Positions 28,438 through 37,174 of a stretch of DNA of 64,000 nucleotides are shown one piece after another. Made by a program: the position numbers and the translations under genes. Source of the DNA: Ktedonospora formicarum (GTDB taxonomy: Bacteria; Chloroflexota; Ktedonobacteria; Ktedonobacterales; Ktedonobacteraceae); NCBI RefSeq assembly GCF_016587355.1, contig NZ_BNJF01000001.1, forward strand, positions 372,001 through 436,000. The letters run 5' to 3'. How positions within the stretch are numbered: position 1 is the first letter of the stretch; each line of letters opens with the position of its first letter. The notes under the pieces are model-generated. The model was not told the DNA's origin. It made no database searches and saw only the letters and a program-made list of their open reading frames with translations.

Positions 28438-28804
28438 GGACGCGTGGATCCTCTACCAACGGCCAGATCTCGACCACATTGTAGCCTGGTGCCTGAACCG
28501 ACCATGCCTTGGCAAGATGCAACGCCTCATCAAGGTCTGCCACCTCTATCTCAGCGATGCCTCCAATCACTTCCGTTCCTTCAAGGAAGGGGCCATCGGT
28601 CACCAGCGGTTGACCACCTGAGCCAACGTGGACGCTGGTGATAGTATGGGGGAGATGGAGTCCATAGCTCTTTCGGATCTGAGAGCGATGATCATGTAGC
28701 CACTCACTAGCCTGTGCGCGCTTGTGGGCACGAGCTTCATCAGATAGCTCCTGCCATTCCGCTAGTTGCTGGGCATTAGCACAAAACAAAAGAAGGTATT
28801 TCAT
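28430..28804 (-). CDS. YCII/DGPF-domain protein, partner of ECF42
   Basis: A 124-residue ferredoxin-like-fold protein starting MKYLLLFC with the signature VTDGPFLEGTEVIGG. DGPF proteins are the known genetic partners of ECF42 sigma factors. An upstream in-frame ATG at 28960 would read through the promoter motif and is rejected. The function is unknown but may be in sensing or catalysis controlled by the sigma factor. Confidence 0.92.
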   Translation of the reverse strand: MKYLLLFCANAQQLAEWQELSDEARAHKRAQASEWLHDHRSQIRKSYGLHLPHTITSVHVGSGGQPLVTDGPFLEGTEVIGGIAEIEVADLDEALHLAKAWSVQAPGYNVVEIWPLVEDPRVHV

Positions 28805-28869
28805 TGATTTTCTCTTTCCGTTCATGAATTTGCTCTTCAAAGGATGCCCAGTATGGGCCCTATAGACTA

Positions 28870-28899
28870 CGACGAATAAGCATGATCCAAAAAGGACAT
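28870..28899 (-). promoter_or_regulatory. ECF42-type candidate promoter, copy C (YCII-ECF42 operon)
   Basis: On the minus strand the block reads ATGTCCTTTTTGG at one end and ATTCGTCG at the other, about 66 bases before the YCII start codon. TGTC and CGTC are 20 bases apart. Copies A and C also share GGCATCCTTT in their leaders. Confidence 0.6.
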
Positions 28900-28983
28900 C
28901 CATAGCAATCAGTGATGCCAATTCGATTGATTCCTGATTGTTAAACAGGGCAACCTGCACAAAATCGCCTCCTGCTTGCTAAT

Positions 28984-29470
28984 CTAGACGAGCCAACTGA
29001 TCTTGGGATCACGCTTGGTATCAGCGGCGTGAGGACGTTCGACCCACAGGACGCACCCGTTCAACCATACGGTATCTTTGAGACTCAGATCGCGCCAGAA
29101 GCGAAACCAAGACCCGCTTACCAGTGTCGTCGCGAGTTTCTCCCTCGCCATGGGGGGCAAACTACGACCTCTCATCGTTGGGCTACAATTTTGCTCTTCG
29201 TTTGTGAGGAGCTCCGCGCTTGCCTGTAGTTGCCCATCGCGGGTCGATAAAAGCAACCGTTGCTTTTATCGACCCGCGATGGGCAACTGCGAGGGTTGGC
29301 TCCACAACCAGGCCGAGTCATATCCTCGGTCCAACAGCGCAATCATTTCAGCGGGCATCTGAGGAGCAAGCTCTTCCAATTGGTAAGCTGCAACCTTGAT
29401 GGCCGTGGTCGCCGTTTCGATTCGATGCTAATCCAATACGTACGTCCAGCCGCTTGGCTTCTCCGGCAGA
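28984..29470 (-). pseudogene. transposase remnant interrupted by a 61-bp palindrome
   Basis: Reading leftward, one frame has AIKVAAYQLEELAPQMPAEM, then LLDRGYDSAWLWSQPSQLPI. After the palindrome a second segment ends with DTVWLNGCVLWVERPHAADT and KRDPKISWLV. These are pieces of one DDE transposase (a GYD...LW type with a later W-V strand). Both ends are missing and the middle is frame-shifted. The precise IS family was not determined. Confidence 0.55.
29228..29288. repeat. 61-bp palindrome with 30-bp perfect arms
   Basis: The arms at 29228-29257 and 29259-29288 are exact reverse complements around a single C. The palindrome sits inside the transposase remnant, so one arm is probably a templated inverted copy of the other. 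Confidence 0.85.
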
Positions 29471-29522
29471 CTGACCGCCGTCGAAAACTGCCATCCATAC
29501 GTCACCGGCTTCGCGCTTTCTA

Positions 29523-29822
29523 TTAGAAAGATCGATAGGATTTGTCCGCCGTCAGATGTTCGGAGGTCGGAGGTCCGGCAATCCAGGACTTGAAGTTCGC
29601 AGCGAACTCTCGATATTCAGGAAAGGCCAGCAACGGATTGTCTACTCCATCGTCCGTAGCCGTAAGCGTGACAAAGGTCTCCCCGTCGGGAAGCGGGCAG
29701 ACAGCGTAGAGAAACCCTTGTGGGCGTTCTCGTTCCAGCGCCTCCAGCACGCGCTTGCCTGCCGCATCGACGGCGGCGCGCTGGCCAGGCTTTATTTTGG
29801 TATGAGTAATGGCGACTTTCAT
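29523..29822 (-). CDS. small ferredoxin-like-fold protein (monooxygenase/ABM-like), divergent partner of ECF41
   Basis: A 99-residue protein beginning MKVAITHTKIKPGQRAAVDA with LPDGETFVTLTATDDGVDNP and a helix ending SWIAGPP. It has the size and strand-helix pattern of antibiotic-biosynthesis-monooxygenase-like proteins. It is divergent from the ECF41 gene and has its own ECF41-type promoter, so it is probably in the regulon. No catalytic residues can be assigned. Confidence 0.65.
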   Translation of the reverse strand: MKVAITHTKIKPGQRAAVDAAGKRVLEALERERPQGFLYAVCPLPDGETFVTLTATDDGVDNPLLAFPEYREFAANFKSWIAGPPTSEHLTADKSYRSF

Positions 29823-29939
29823 TGGAAATGGTTCCTTTCACTTGTGTTTATGGTTTGTTGTATGTATCCACTGGCGCGTAGCATCTCTCAGAGCGCCTCT
29901 GAGTTGACCAGTCAGCGGTTCATCAAGACGACATCACCT

Positions 29940-29966
29940 TGTCACCTTGATCGGGTTTTGTTCGTC
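29940..29966 (+). promoter_or_regulatory. ECF41-type promoter driving the sigma factor gene
   Basis: TGTCACC at 29940-29946 and CGTC at 29963-29966 are separated by 16 bases. The published ECF41 promoter consensus, as I recall it, is TGTCACA-N16-CGTC, so six of seven -35 bases and all -10 bases match. The ECF41 start codon is 36 bases downstream. Confidence 0.75.
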
Positions 29967-29974
29967 ATTACCTC

Positions 29975-30001
29975 GACGAAACAAATTAAAGGAATGTGAC
30001 C
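29975..30001 (-). promoter_or_regulatory. ECF41-type promoter, leftward, facing the first
   Basis: On the minus strand GGTCACA (30001-29995) and CGTC (29978-29975) are separated by exactly 16 bases. The -10 element lies only 8 bases from that of the rightward promoter. The -35 lies inside the ECF41 leader, between the AAAGGA site and the start codon. It would drive the small gene at 29523-29822. Confidence 0.7.
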
Positions 30002-30002
30002 A

Positions 30003-30881
30003 ATGAATGAAGAGAGTTTATTAGCACAGCGCTTCGAAGCTGAGCGCCCCCATCTCAGAGCAGTAGCCTACCGGTTGTTAGGTCGCCTCGACGAGGTAGA
30101 AGATGCCGTCCAGGAGTCCTGGCTGCGCCTCAGCGGTTACGAGAAGAAAAGCAGCATTGCAAATCTGGGAGCATGGTTGATGACCGTTATTGCGCGGGTA
30201 TGCCTGGATATGCTGCGCGCGCGTCGTGCGCGCCGCGAGGAGTCCCTGGAAACGTTGGTGCCACATACCTTGACAGACAGTGAACATGTGGTTGATCCGG
30301 GACAAGAGATGGAGATGGCCACTTCGGTGGGCCTAGCGCTGTTGGTGGTACTCGATACCCTTGTTCCAGCCGAACGCCTCGCCTTTGTCTTGCACGACAT
30401 CTTCGACGTGCCCTTCGACGAGATTGCGCCGATTGTGGAGCGCGAGGTAGCTGCAACCAGACAGCTCGCTAGTCGTGCCCGTCGCCGGGTGCGTGCCAAA
30501 GCCTCCCTACCAGATGCTGATCTAGCCATCAACCGAGCTGTGGCCGAAGCTTTCCTCACCGCTGCACGCGAAGGCAACCTCGACGCGCTACTCACCGTGC
30601 TCGCCCCTGAGGTAGTACTCCGGCGCGATCCTCTGTCCGTGCCTGCGGGAACAGCAGGAGAGCTTCGTGGTGCGGCGACAGTAGCCAAACAGTTTGTGGG
30701 ACGTGCCCAAGCAACTCAACCGGCGCTGGTCAATGGCTCAGTGGGCGTCGTTGTGGCCCCATTCGGGTGGCTGCGCGGCATTATCGAACTTTCTATCAGT
30801 GGAGGCAAGATCACCGCGATCACGACCATTTCTGATCCTGCCCGTCTGCACCAAGTGCACCTGGCGGTCTTTGCCGACTGA
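30003..30881 (+). CDS. ECF sigma factor, ECF41 type with C-terminal SnoaL-like domain
   Basis: A 292-residue protein. Region 2 is near the N-terminus (RPHLRAVAYRLLGRLDEVED, AVQESWLRLSG), then region 4 (AERLAFVLHDIFDVPFDEIA, ATRQLASRARRRVRA). After about residue 175 comes an NTF2/SnoaL-like fold (AVAEAFLTAAREGNLDALLT, and VVLRRDPLSVPAGTAGE). This architecture defines ECF41, in which the C-terminal domain modulates activity in place of an anti-sigma factor. SDPARLHQV near the end corresponds to the usual NPDKL element. Flanking promoters fit autoregulation. Confidence 0.94.
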   Translation: MNEESLLAQRFEAERPHLRAVAYRLLGRLDEVEDAVQESWLRLSGYEKKSSIANLGAWLMTVIARVCLDMLRARRARREESLETLVPHTLTDSEHVVDPGQEMEMATSVGLALLVVLDTLVPAERLAFVLHDIFDVPFDEIAPIVEREVAATRQLASRARRRVRAKASLPDADLAINRAVAEAFLTAAREGNLDALLTVLAPEVVLRRDPLSVPAGTAGELRGAATVAKQFVGRAQATQPALVNGSVGVVVAPFGWLRGIIELSISGGKITAITTISDPARLHQVHLAVFAD

Positions 30882-31245
30882 GAAGCTTCGTGAGCATAAG
30901 ATGCTTGGCAAAACCGCATTGCCTCATAGGAAATTTCCGAACAGAAAAAGGAGCAGATCGCACGCATCTTCTCAGAGGAGAGAGGTGAAGCCGCATCAAG
31001 GAACGCTTTGCAAGGAGCGGCTCCTTTAGTGGTTTTCTTCTGCCAACTGCTAGGTTGCGATCACAACGCCTGTGCTCATCGTCCTGGTGCCGACAAGCTG
31101 GAGCATGGTTGTTGCGCCACCTTCCAAGAAGAGGCAGCGTCCCGATCCCAGCACCAGAGCCTTCTTCGTCAAAAGTTCGCAACAGCCTCTAGAAAGGGGG
31201 ATCAAGGGACTGCACCAGATGTGAGAGAAGGGAACCTTCTCATAT
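30882..31245. other. no supportable gene
   Basis: The longest frames are fragmentary and without starts. It lies between two genes that end towards it. Nothing is recognised. Confidence 0.35.
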
Positions 31246-31653
31246 TCACAAATCCGTCCTTTGAGAAAGGTATATGGTAAGCCGTGCTTGCATCTGCTCC
31301 GCAGAAAGGCAATCGGCGGGCAGCTCTCCTGAGGGCCAGGGATGCTGAACAGATCCTCTGATGCTTGTTTCTGTGACCAACCGTTCGTTAAAACCAAATG
31401 AGAAACGGAAACCAGTCTCATCAATCACCCACAAACAGTAGTGTTTAGCGGCATCAAGTTCCCTGGATCAAACAGGGAACAATTCCACGCCTTCGCATTC
31501 TGATCTGACGAGTTCATCCTTGAGGCGCATTTTGTCTCGATAAGGGGTGAAGATGCCATGATCAAGGCGCTTGAATGAGAGATGCACAAGGTCAGGACCA
31601 CCATTCTGAGCCTGCAAGTGCCTCAGATGAACTTGATAACGACTATTTTGGAC
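31246..31653 (-). pseudogene. DUF7694-like protein, nonsense-disrupted
   Basis: One frame reads SRYQVHLRHLQAQNGGPDLV, then HLSFKRLDHGIFTPYRDKMR, KDELVRSECEGVELFPV, a TGA at 31468-31470, then SRELDAAKHYCLWVIDETGF and RFSFGFNERLV. This is the conserved layout of the DUF7694 family (short proteins with SIKR, E-V-E-L-[YF]-P and HLWV), with one in-frame stop in the middle. The start is not preserved. Likely a decayed gene; related genes are often found in phages and actinobacteria. Confidence 0.65.
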
Positions 31654-31810
31654 ACTAACGATTCTGAGTGATAAGAGAGGTTGGTAGACGAAGCATATGA
31701 AAGGATCTTGGGGATCAGCGTCTCCAAATCAGAAAACGGTATGCTTCTGTTCGGGTACGCTGAGTACAATTCCATCTCTTTCAAATGATGAAAATGACGT
31801 GATCCATCCC

Positions 31811-32794
31811 CTATTCCTGTCCTGTTTCTTGCCCGTTCTCCTGTCTCTTTTTAATGTCTCGGAGGATGTTCAGAAACAAGGTAGGTTGGTCAACCATAGC
31901 CATATGTCCAGCATTCTGTATGATGTAGATCTTTTTTTCTGGGGCTTTGATTCTCTGAACATAGTCTTGCGTAAGAGCAGCGGGGGTTTGCCAGTCATCT
32001 TCGCCGACAATGTAATAGAGAGGAACTTGATATGTTGCCGGATTTGTATGTACATCAAAACTCCCTAAAAAGATCATCAATTCTTTATTTGCTTTATTCC
32101 CTTTTATCAATGCAGAGAGGTCAGAGAACTGAAAGAGAGGACTAGTCAAAAGGGTTTTCAACGGGGAGACATTCGACTTCCTTGTGAGATGATATTTCCC
32201 TTGCAGTTTGCGCAGTTGGAGCGATTTCTTCAGCCATTGCGTATCGAATTGCTCTCCGGGATAGTCACCAAGAGCCTCAAGCTTTTTCAGATCGCTCAGA
32301 TTATTTGCTTGGACAGTGGCCTCCTTCACTTTTGTATAGCTGAGGCACTCACTTGCCCGTTTATTTATTACTTGCCCTACACCAATATAATACGCGATCT
32401 CTTCTGGATGGTCCTTGATAAAAAGGCTCCCTAAAACACTTCCCCAGGAATGACCAAGAAGCACAATCTTCTGTTTATGATATCTGCTCTTGAGATAGTA
32501 AATAAGTTCTAGCAAATCCTGGAGGAGTACATCAACAGTTGGAGAACTTTCTGGATTCTTCGTCAGCGTTTTTCCCGTCCCACGTTGGTCCCAATGAATT
32601 ACGGTAAACTGCTCTTCCCAGTTGTCTTGAAATGCATGGGCAAAAAGGGAGGCAGAACTACCAGGTCCACCGTGCAAAAACAGCAGGACTGGATTTTCAT
32701 CGGTTGCCCCAAAATGAAACAGGTACTGATGAATTCCGTTGATCAGGACATATTCCTCAACACCCATGGCCTTTTTTGATCTCTTTTTCAGCAT
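31811..32794 (-). CDS. alpha/beta hydrolase, proline iminopeptidase-like
   Basis: A protein of about 327 residues. The oxyanion region is HGGPGSSAS, then HWDQRGTGKT, and the nucleophile elbow is GHSWGS. The acid lies near YIVGEDDWQTP and the histidine in NAGHMAMVDQP. These match the S33-type hydrolases. AAGGGG before the ATG at 32794 selects this start over ATGs at 32818 and 32875, the last of which overlaps the regulator. It follows the GbsR/MarR gene with a 35-bp gap and is probably cotranscribed with it. Confidence 0.85.
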   Translation of the reverse strand: MLKKRSKKAMGVEEYVLINGIHQYLFHFGATDENPVLLFLHGGPGSSASLFAHAFQDNWEEQFTVIHWDQRGTGKTLTKNPESSPTVDVLLQDLLELIYYLKSRYHKQKIVLLGHSWGSVLGSLFIKDHPEEIAYYIGVGQVINKRASECLSYTKVKEATVQANNLSDLKKLEALGDYPGEQFDTQWLKKSLQLRKLQGKYHLTRKSNVSPLKTLLTSPLFQFSDLSALIKGNKANKELMIFLGSFDVHTNPATYQVPLYYIVGEDDWQTPAALTQDYVQRIKAPEKKIYIIQNAGHMAMVDQPTLFLNILRDIKKRQENGQETGQE

Positions 32795-32829
32795 GATCAT
32801 CCCCTTATTGAACAACATCGTTACTCGCT

Positions 32830-33315
32830 TCAAAGCTCGCGATTGCGCCGAAACGCATCGCGCCGTTTCTCCCATTCTTTATGGAGGGCGGGTATTTGCT
32901 CAGCCAAGAATTCGGCAAGTGCGGCGGCTTCTTCTAGCAGAGAGATGCGTGGATCTGGTCCCTCGTCCTTCAAAGCATTCAGACCTTCACGGAACAGGGC
33001 CGCCTGCTCCTGGTAAACAGTCGCGTCAAATCCTTTCCCCTCAATCCCAGCCGGATTGAGACTGATGGAATCGCTTCGGTGGCCAGCAGCGCGAGTGCGG
33101 TTGACAAGATGGTAATTCTCCAGTGTTTGGACGGCACCCGCAATGGCACTGCGGCTCGCCATGAGCGCATCGGCAAGCTCATTCATGGATTGCTTCTCGG
33201 GAACACAGACGAAGAGATAGCCAAGCAGTCGACCAACCATGGGGGGAAAACCGTACCGCAGGGTGTAAAAATGTCTGATGTGGTCTGCGTATTGCAACTG
33301 CTCATTCTTATTCAT
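32830..33315 (-). CDS. GbsR/MarR-type transcriptional regulator
   Basis: A 161-residue winged-helix protein. The recognition region MNELADALMASRSAIAGAVQ is followed by LENYHLVNRTRAAGHRSDSI as the wing. The N-terminal GFPPMVGRLLGYLFVCVPE is typical of the GbsR-like subgroup. It lies first in a two-gene unit with the hydrolase and probably controls it. Confidence 0.88.
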   Translation of the reverse strand: MNKNEQLQYADHIRHFYTLRYGFPPMVGRLLGYLFVCVPEKQSMNELADALMASRSAIAGAVQTLENYHLVNRTRAAGHRSDSISLNPAGIEGKGFDATVYQEQAALFREGLNALKDEGPDPRISLLEEAAALAEFLAEQIPALHKEWEKRRDAFRRNREL

Positions 33316-33476
33316 ACGAACGAAATACCTTCCTCACTGTTTCTTTTTTCCTGAAGATGTTTTCTTCATCTCAAGTAGAGAGCCCGCCTCCAAGCGGAAC
33401 ATCTCAGTTCGCTGATCGGGAGTGATCTTCCCTCTGCATATGATAACACAGGCAACAGAAATAATAAATATTTTTG

Positions 33477-34008
33477 TTATTTCTGTCCATCATAAAGGTA
33501 AAGAGCAAGGAAATGCTGCCAGCGATATGGAAGCCTTCCATCGTATTGAATAAGCAAGAGGAACAGGTCGTGGACTGTATACGGTGAGCTAAGGTATTCG
33601 TCTTTCTCCGCCAACATTGGTATGAATTGTTCGATAAGACATGCCAACAGAAACTGGCGACCCACTACCGGCCAACCGGGCGGGGATCCAACAATGAAAA
33701 CGCGAATTGGTATGATAGGCATCCCCAGAAGGGTTGAACAGGGTCATGGCAATACCATGACAGAGCAAGGCCGTGCCAGGATGAAAGCCAACTCGCTGAA
33801 TGGTTGCATCATTGTGCGAGGGGAGGACATGCTGGAGTTCCACACACCAGTAAGAAAGCGCTCCTTCGGGTTTGCCCTGCTTGCACCAGAGATAGGCGAG
33901 CAACACATGTGCGAGTCTCAAATCTCCAGTTCCCACTTGTGGACTGCAAAACGTTGTTTGCAAGATGTGCCGCCTGCGGCGAGAGAAGGGAGTGCAGAGG
34001 GCCGACAC
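33477..34008 (-). pseudogene. decayed hypothetical gene, two frames
   Basis: One frame contains LRLAHVLLAYLWCKQGKPEG, then ALSYWCVELQHVLP and FHPGTALLCHGIAMTLF. The next frame, from about 33722, contains QFLLACLIEQFIPMLAEKDE and LLLIQYDGRLPYRWQHFLAL. Both read like protein, which suggests one frameshifted gene. The first portion could be a helical repeat. No family is recognised. Confidence 0.35.
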
Positions 34009-34085
34009 TTCCCTTCTCTCTTGTGCTTTGACAGGGTACGAGCGACCCGGTCATGACCAACCTACTCACCATACGCTGGTTCCTT

Positions 34086-34520
34086 TTAGCGCATGAATCC
34101 GTGGGAGTATCCGCCATAGGAATACGGTCGGTAGGATGACCCATACGAGTATGGTCGATAGGTTGATCCATACGAGTATGGTCGATAGGTTGATCCATAG
34201 GAGTATGGTCGGTAGGATGACCCATACGAGCGCTGTTTAGCCGCTGCCTTTGCAGCTTCTTCTTCGCGTGGTATGAGTTCTGCTTCCCGTGGTGCGAGTT
34301 TTGCTATCCGTTCGCGTTCATAGACTTCTGGCAGTTGAGTTCTCGGTATGACGCCTGTAGCGCCTGGACCATCTGGCTGAGGCATTGCAGCTTTCGCTGG
34401 CACGTTGGTCTTGACACTGGCGGCTGATGCCGAATGGGCCGTACCAAGGAGCAGCAAGAGGGCAAGCGAACTGCTGAAGACAGTCAGGCACACGAGCTTC
34501 GCACGAATTGAAATTTTCAT
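34086..34520 (-). CDS. secreted Tyr/Ser/Arg-rich repeat protein
   Basis: A protein of about 144 residues. The start is ATG 34520, after GAGGGG. A clear Sec signal peptide (positive start, then SSSLALLLLLGTAHS and ASA) is followed by a Pro-rich section, a charged helix (REAELIPREEEAAKAAAKQR) and four tandem nonapeptides of the form S-[ST]-Y-R-P-Y-S-Y-G. The protein ends GGYSHGFMR. Likely secreted or envelope-associated. Repeats with this Tyr/Arg pattern can be adhesive or structural, but the role is not known. Confidence 0.75.
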   Translation of the reverse strand: MKISIRAKLVCLTVFSSSLALLLLLGTAHSASAASVKTNVPAKAAMPQPDGPGATGVIPRTQLPEVYERERIAKLAPREAELIPREEEAAKAAAKQRSYGSSYRPYSYGSTYRPYSYGSTYRPYSYGSSYRPYSYGGYSHGFMR

Positions 34521-35033
34521 CAATCCCCTCTCTTTGGATGAGGTGTACTAAAGAGCATTTATCACATCTCATCTAATACAATCTAATCTTTTACTCCTAA
34601 ATTGGAAAAACGCTACAATTTCTTTTCCAGGTCTCTTCTTTTTATAAAAATAAAGACAAACACAAGAAATAGTGTGAAAGTCCAACAAGAGGAACGCGTC
34701 TTTTCTCCCCATGTCTGGAAGGACAGGATATCTAGAAGCGGAGGTTTTGGTGAAGAGGAGAGATGATAGACCCATACGCTTTGGTGGTTTCGCGTCGAGG
34801 GCCTAAAATTTGAACGGAGCAACCTACTGTGAAGAGGCTGAAGTGATGTTGTTTCATTTCAGCCTCTTCCTTTTCGCTCGTCTGTTGTCCCTTGGTGAAG
34901 AGAGACTTGCTGTGAGTAGTTCCCTTTCCGAGCCTTGGCCTCAAAGAAAGCGTTTCTTCTGTTCGTTGCCCCAGATACATTGGTCAGTCCACATCCCTCT
35001 CCATGAAACATGCTCGAGCGGGAACAGAAATGC
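34521..35033. other. intergenic, no gene seen
   Basis: Contains the promoter region of the repeat protein and the 3' end of the YCF48-like gene. No gene with start and ribosome-binding site is supportable. Confidence 0.4.
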
Positions 35034-36571
35034 TCAGGAGAGAAGACCCACTTTCTGCCACGTTTTGCCTCCATCGATGGTGTGGTAGAACTCTCGCCCC
35101 CCTTGCCCTACCTGGATCATAACAAATCCTCTTTGAGCGGAAAGGAAACTAAACCCCCTTATGATACCGTTAGCAGTAGGATTGTGACGCTGAAAGGTGA
35201 TTTGCTTTTGCTGCCAGCGGCCATTCATCAACGAGAAGGTATTGATAGCTTCTATCTGAGAAGGAAACGTGTTTCCCTGGTATTGTGCAATGTGCAAACT
35301 ATCAGCGAGCACTTGCTGTTTGGGCATCTCCAGAGGAGGAATGATGATGCCCATGTCCTGCCCCAGGGAAGGGCATTTCCACTCTGTTGCCAGGATTGAC
35401 CCCCATCATGGGTCACATATAAGTAATACTGTAAGTTGACGCCACTAAGACCATATTCTGCGTAGACATACCCTTCTTGCTTGTTAAAAAAAGTAAGATC
35501 GAGATAGGCATTTGCTTTGATCCCTGCCAGGGCGCTCTCTAGCGACTGTCGTTGCCAGCTCCGTCCCCCATCATGCGTCATATAGAGGTACCCTGTATGT
35601 TCTGGTAGAGGCGCGCCTTTTTTCTGGGTAACCGTCTCACTTGTGATCCATCCTGTTTGTTCATCAAGGAACTGGACTTGCTCAATCCTCCCATCGATTG
35701 GAAGCGGACCAATCTTTTGCCAGGATTTTCCTCCATCACGAGTATGGAGCAAAAACTGTTGGAGCCTTGTGTCTGTCTCACTCACATAATTCCCCGTTCT
35801 GACATCACCAAGATTGATGGCAAAAGGCGAAGTCACAAGCAAGTTCCATCCATGATTCTGATCGGTAAATGTCAGAAAATCCAGGGGTTCTGCTGCATAA
35901 GGCCAATCGAAACGTTGCCAGGTCTTTCCTCCATCAAGAGTCCGGTAAAGCGCTGCATATCTTTCTCCATCATACTTGGTAATGAGCCAGGCCGTTACCT
36001 TATCGCGTACATAGAGTGACCACGAGAATTCATTATGAGGCGTGAGATTGGGTGTGACCTGTTGCCAGTGTTTTCCTCCATCGGTTGTATGCCATACTGG
36101 CGCATATCCTTCTTTTGCCGAGAGTTGGTTATCCATCATCCAACCTACTTGCTCATCAAACATAGCGAGTGTTTGTCTGAAACCAAGCCATATTCCGGAT
36201 GAACCCTCTCCTTGCGTGGCAGGTGTCATTGTTCTCTGTTTGAGAGCGGAAATGGTGAAGAGGAATGCCCCAGTTAATAGGCAGATGACGAGAATAGCTG
36301 CAAGTGCATTCAAAGGGCGTAGCCAGGCCCTCCCTTTGGCATCCCCTCTTTTATGTGGAGTGATGCGTGCTTGTATATTTTTTGGCCTGGGTGAGAGGGC
36401 GTTGGGTTTCGAGGGCACTTCTTGGCGCATCGTATACCAACGCTTTCGCAGGTGTTTGAGAGACTGCTCATCTTCTGACGTCGTGCGATGGATGTTCTGT
36501 AATTGTGCAAAAAGCTCAACATTATCCCTTTCTTCTGGAAGGAGGTCTTTGTACTCGTACGGATTCATCAT
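35034..36571 (-). pseudogene. membrane-anchored YCF48-like beta-propeller protein, single-base frame break
   Basis: A cytoplasmic N-terminus of about 85 residues is followed by one membrane helix (LNALAAILVICLLTGAFLFT) and a large outside domain made of repeats with HTTDGGKHWQQV, YRTLDGGKTWQRF, HTRDGGKSWQKIG, MTHDGGRSWQRQS and VTHDGGQSWQQSG. That is the YCF48/photosystem-assembly-like propeller pattern. Adding one C to the C4 run near 35358-35361 joins the last part (35034-35354, ending HTIDGGKTWQKVG). It overlaps the ECF gene by 4 bp (ATGA), so the pair is translationally coupled. It could be a sensor or anti-sigma-like partner (inference). Confidence 0.85.
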
Positions 36572-37110
36572 CTCTCTCCTTTCTTCTCAGGGGAATGAGC
36601 ATACATTGTTCTCAAAGAGCAAATGGTACGTGAAAGCAGTTTGCGGGTTGCCTGATTACTTTTCTGCAGTAGCGTAGCGATTTCTAAAGTCGGTAGCCCC
36701 TGTCCGTAACGTAGAAGCAAGAGTCGCTGCTGCAAAGGGGGCAGTTGGCGAATATAGAGTCGTAATTGTGAATAGCTTTCGTTGCGTAACGCCATCTGTT
36801 CGGGAGTACTACTGTCTGGGATGGTATCGGCGCGAGGATCGAGAGCGAGAACAGGATGGCGCCGGAGATGGCGAGAGCGTTCCATCAGTTTGTTGTGAGC
36901 CACTCGTTTCAGCCAGGCAAGCTGCCTTGGTCTCTCCCACGTAATAATGTCACTGTTCTCTAACGCAATAGTAAATGCATCCAGGGTTATGTCTTCAGCA
37001 TCCTCACGTGAATGAGCATATGAACGTATGTATGCAAAGAGAACTGGATGATAGCGATCAAAGAGCTGGTCATGATCAGCCGGAGGTGTGTCTTCATCTG
37101 ATAGTAGCAT
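36568..37110 (-). CDS. ECF sigma-70 factor
   Basis: A 180-residue sigma factor. Region 2 reads FDRYHPVLFAYIRSYAHSRE with DAEDITLDAFTIAL, then LKRVAHNKLMERSRH. Region 4 reads LPPLQQRLLLLRYGQGLPTL and EIATLLQKSNQATRKLLSRT. No extra C-terminal domain is present. It is the first gene of a two-gene unit with the YCF48-like membrane protein. A candidate promoter at 37175-37200 fits autoregulation. Confidence 0.9.
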   Translation of the reverse strand: MLLSDEDTPPADHDQLFDRYHPVLFAYIRSYAHSREDAEDITLDAFTIALENSDIITWERPRQLAWLKRVAHNKLMERSRHLRRHPVLALDPRADTIPDSSTPEQMALRNESYSQLRLYIRQLPPLQQRLLLLRYGQGLPTLEIATLLQKSNQATRKLLSRTICSLRTMYAHSPEKKGER

Positions 37111-37174
37111 ACAACTTTCCTTTTGAAGGCTCTTTTGTCACAGAGAGCGATGAGTTTTCAAGTTCATCTATATA

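Noticed and set aside
30137..30688. A 183-codon minus-strand frame rich in Ser/Arg/Thr
   Set aside because: Antisense to the ECF41 gene; low-complexity shadow.
31050..31424. A 124-codon minus-strand frame
   Set aside because: It overlaps the DUF7694 pseudogene in another frame and lacks a start site or family features.
34100..34230. Possible CRISPR or DNA repeat array
   Set aside because: The 27-bp periodicity is in frame and encodes the nonapeptide repeats of a signal-peptide protein.
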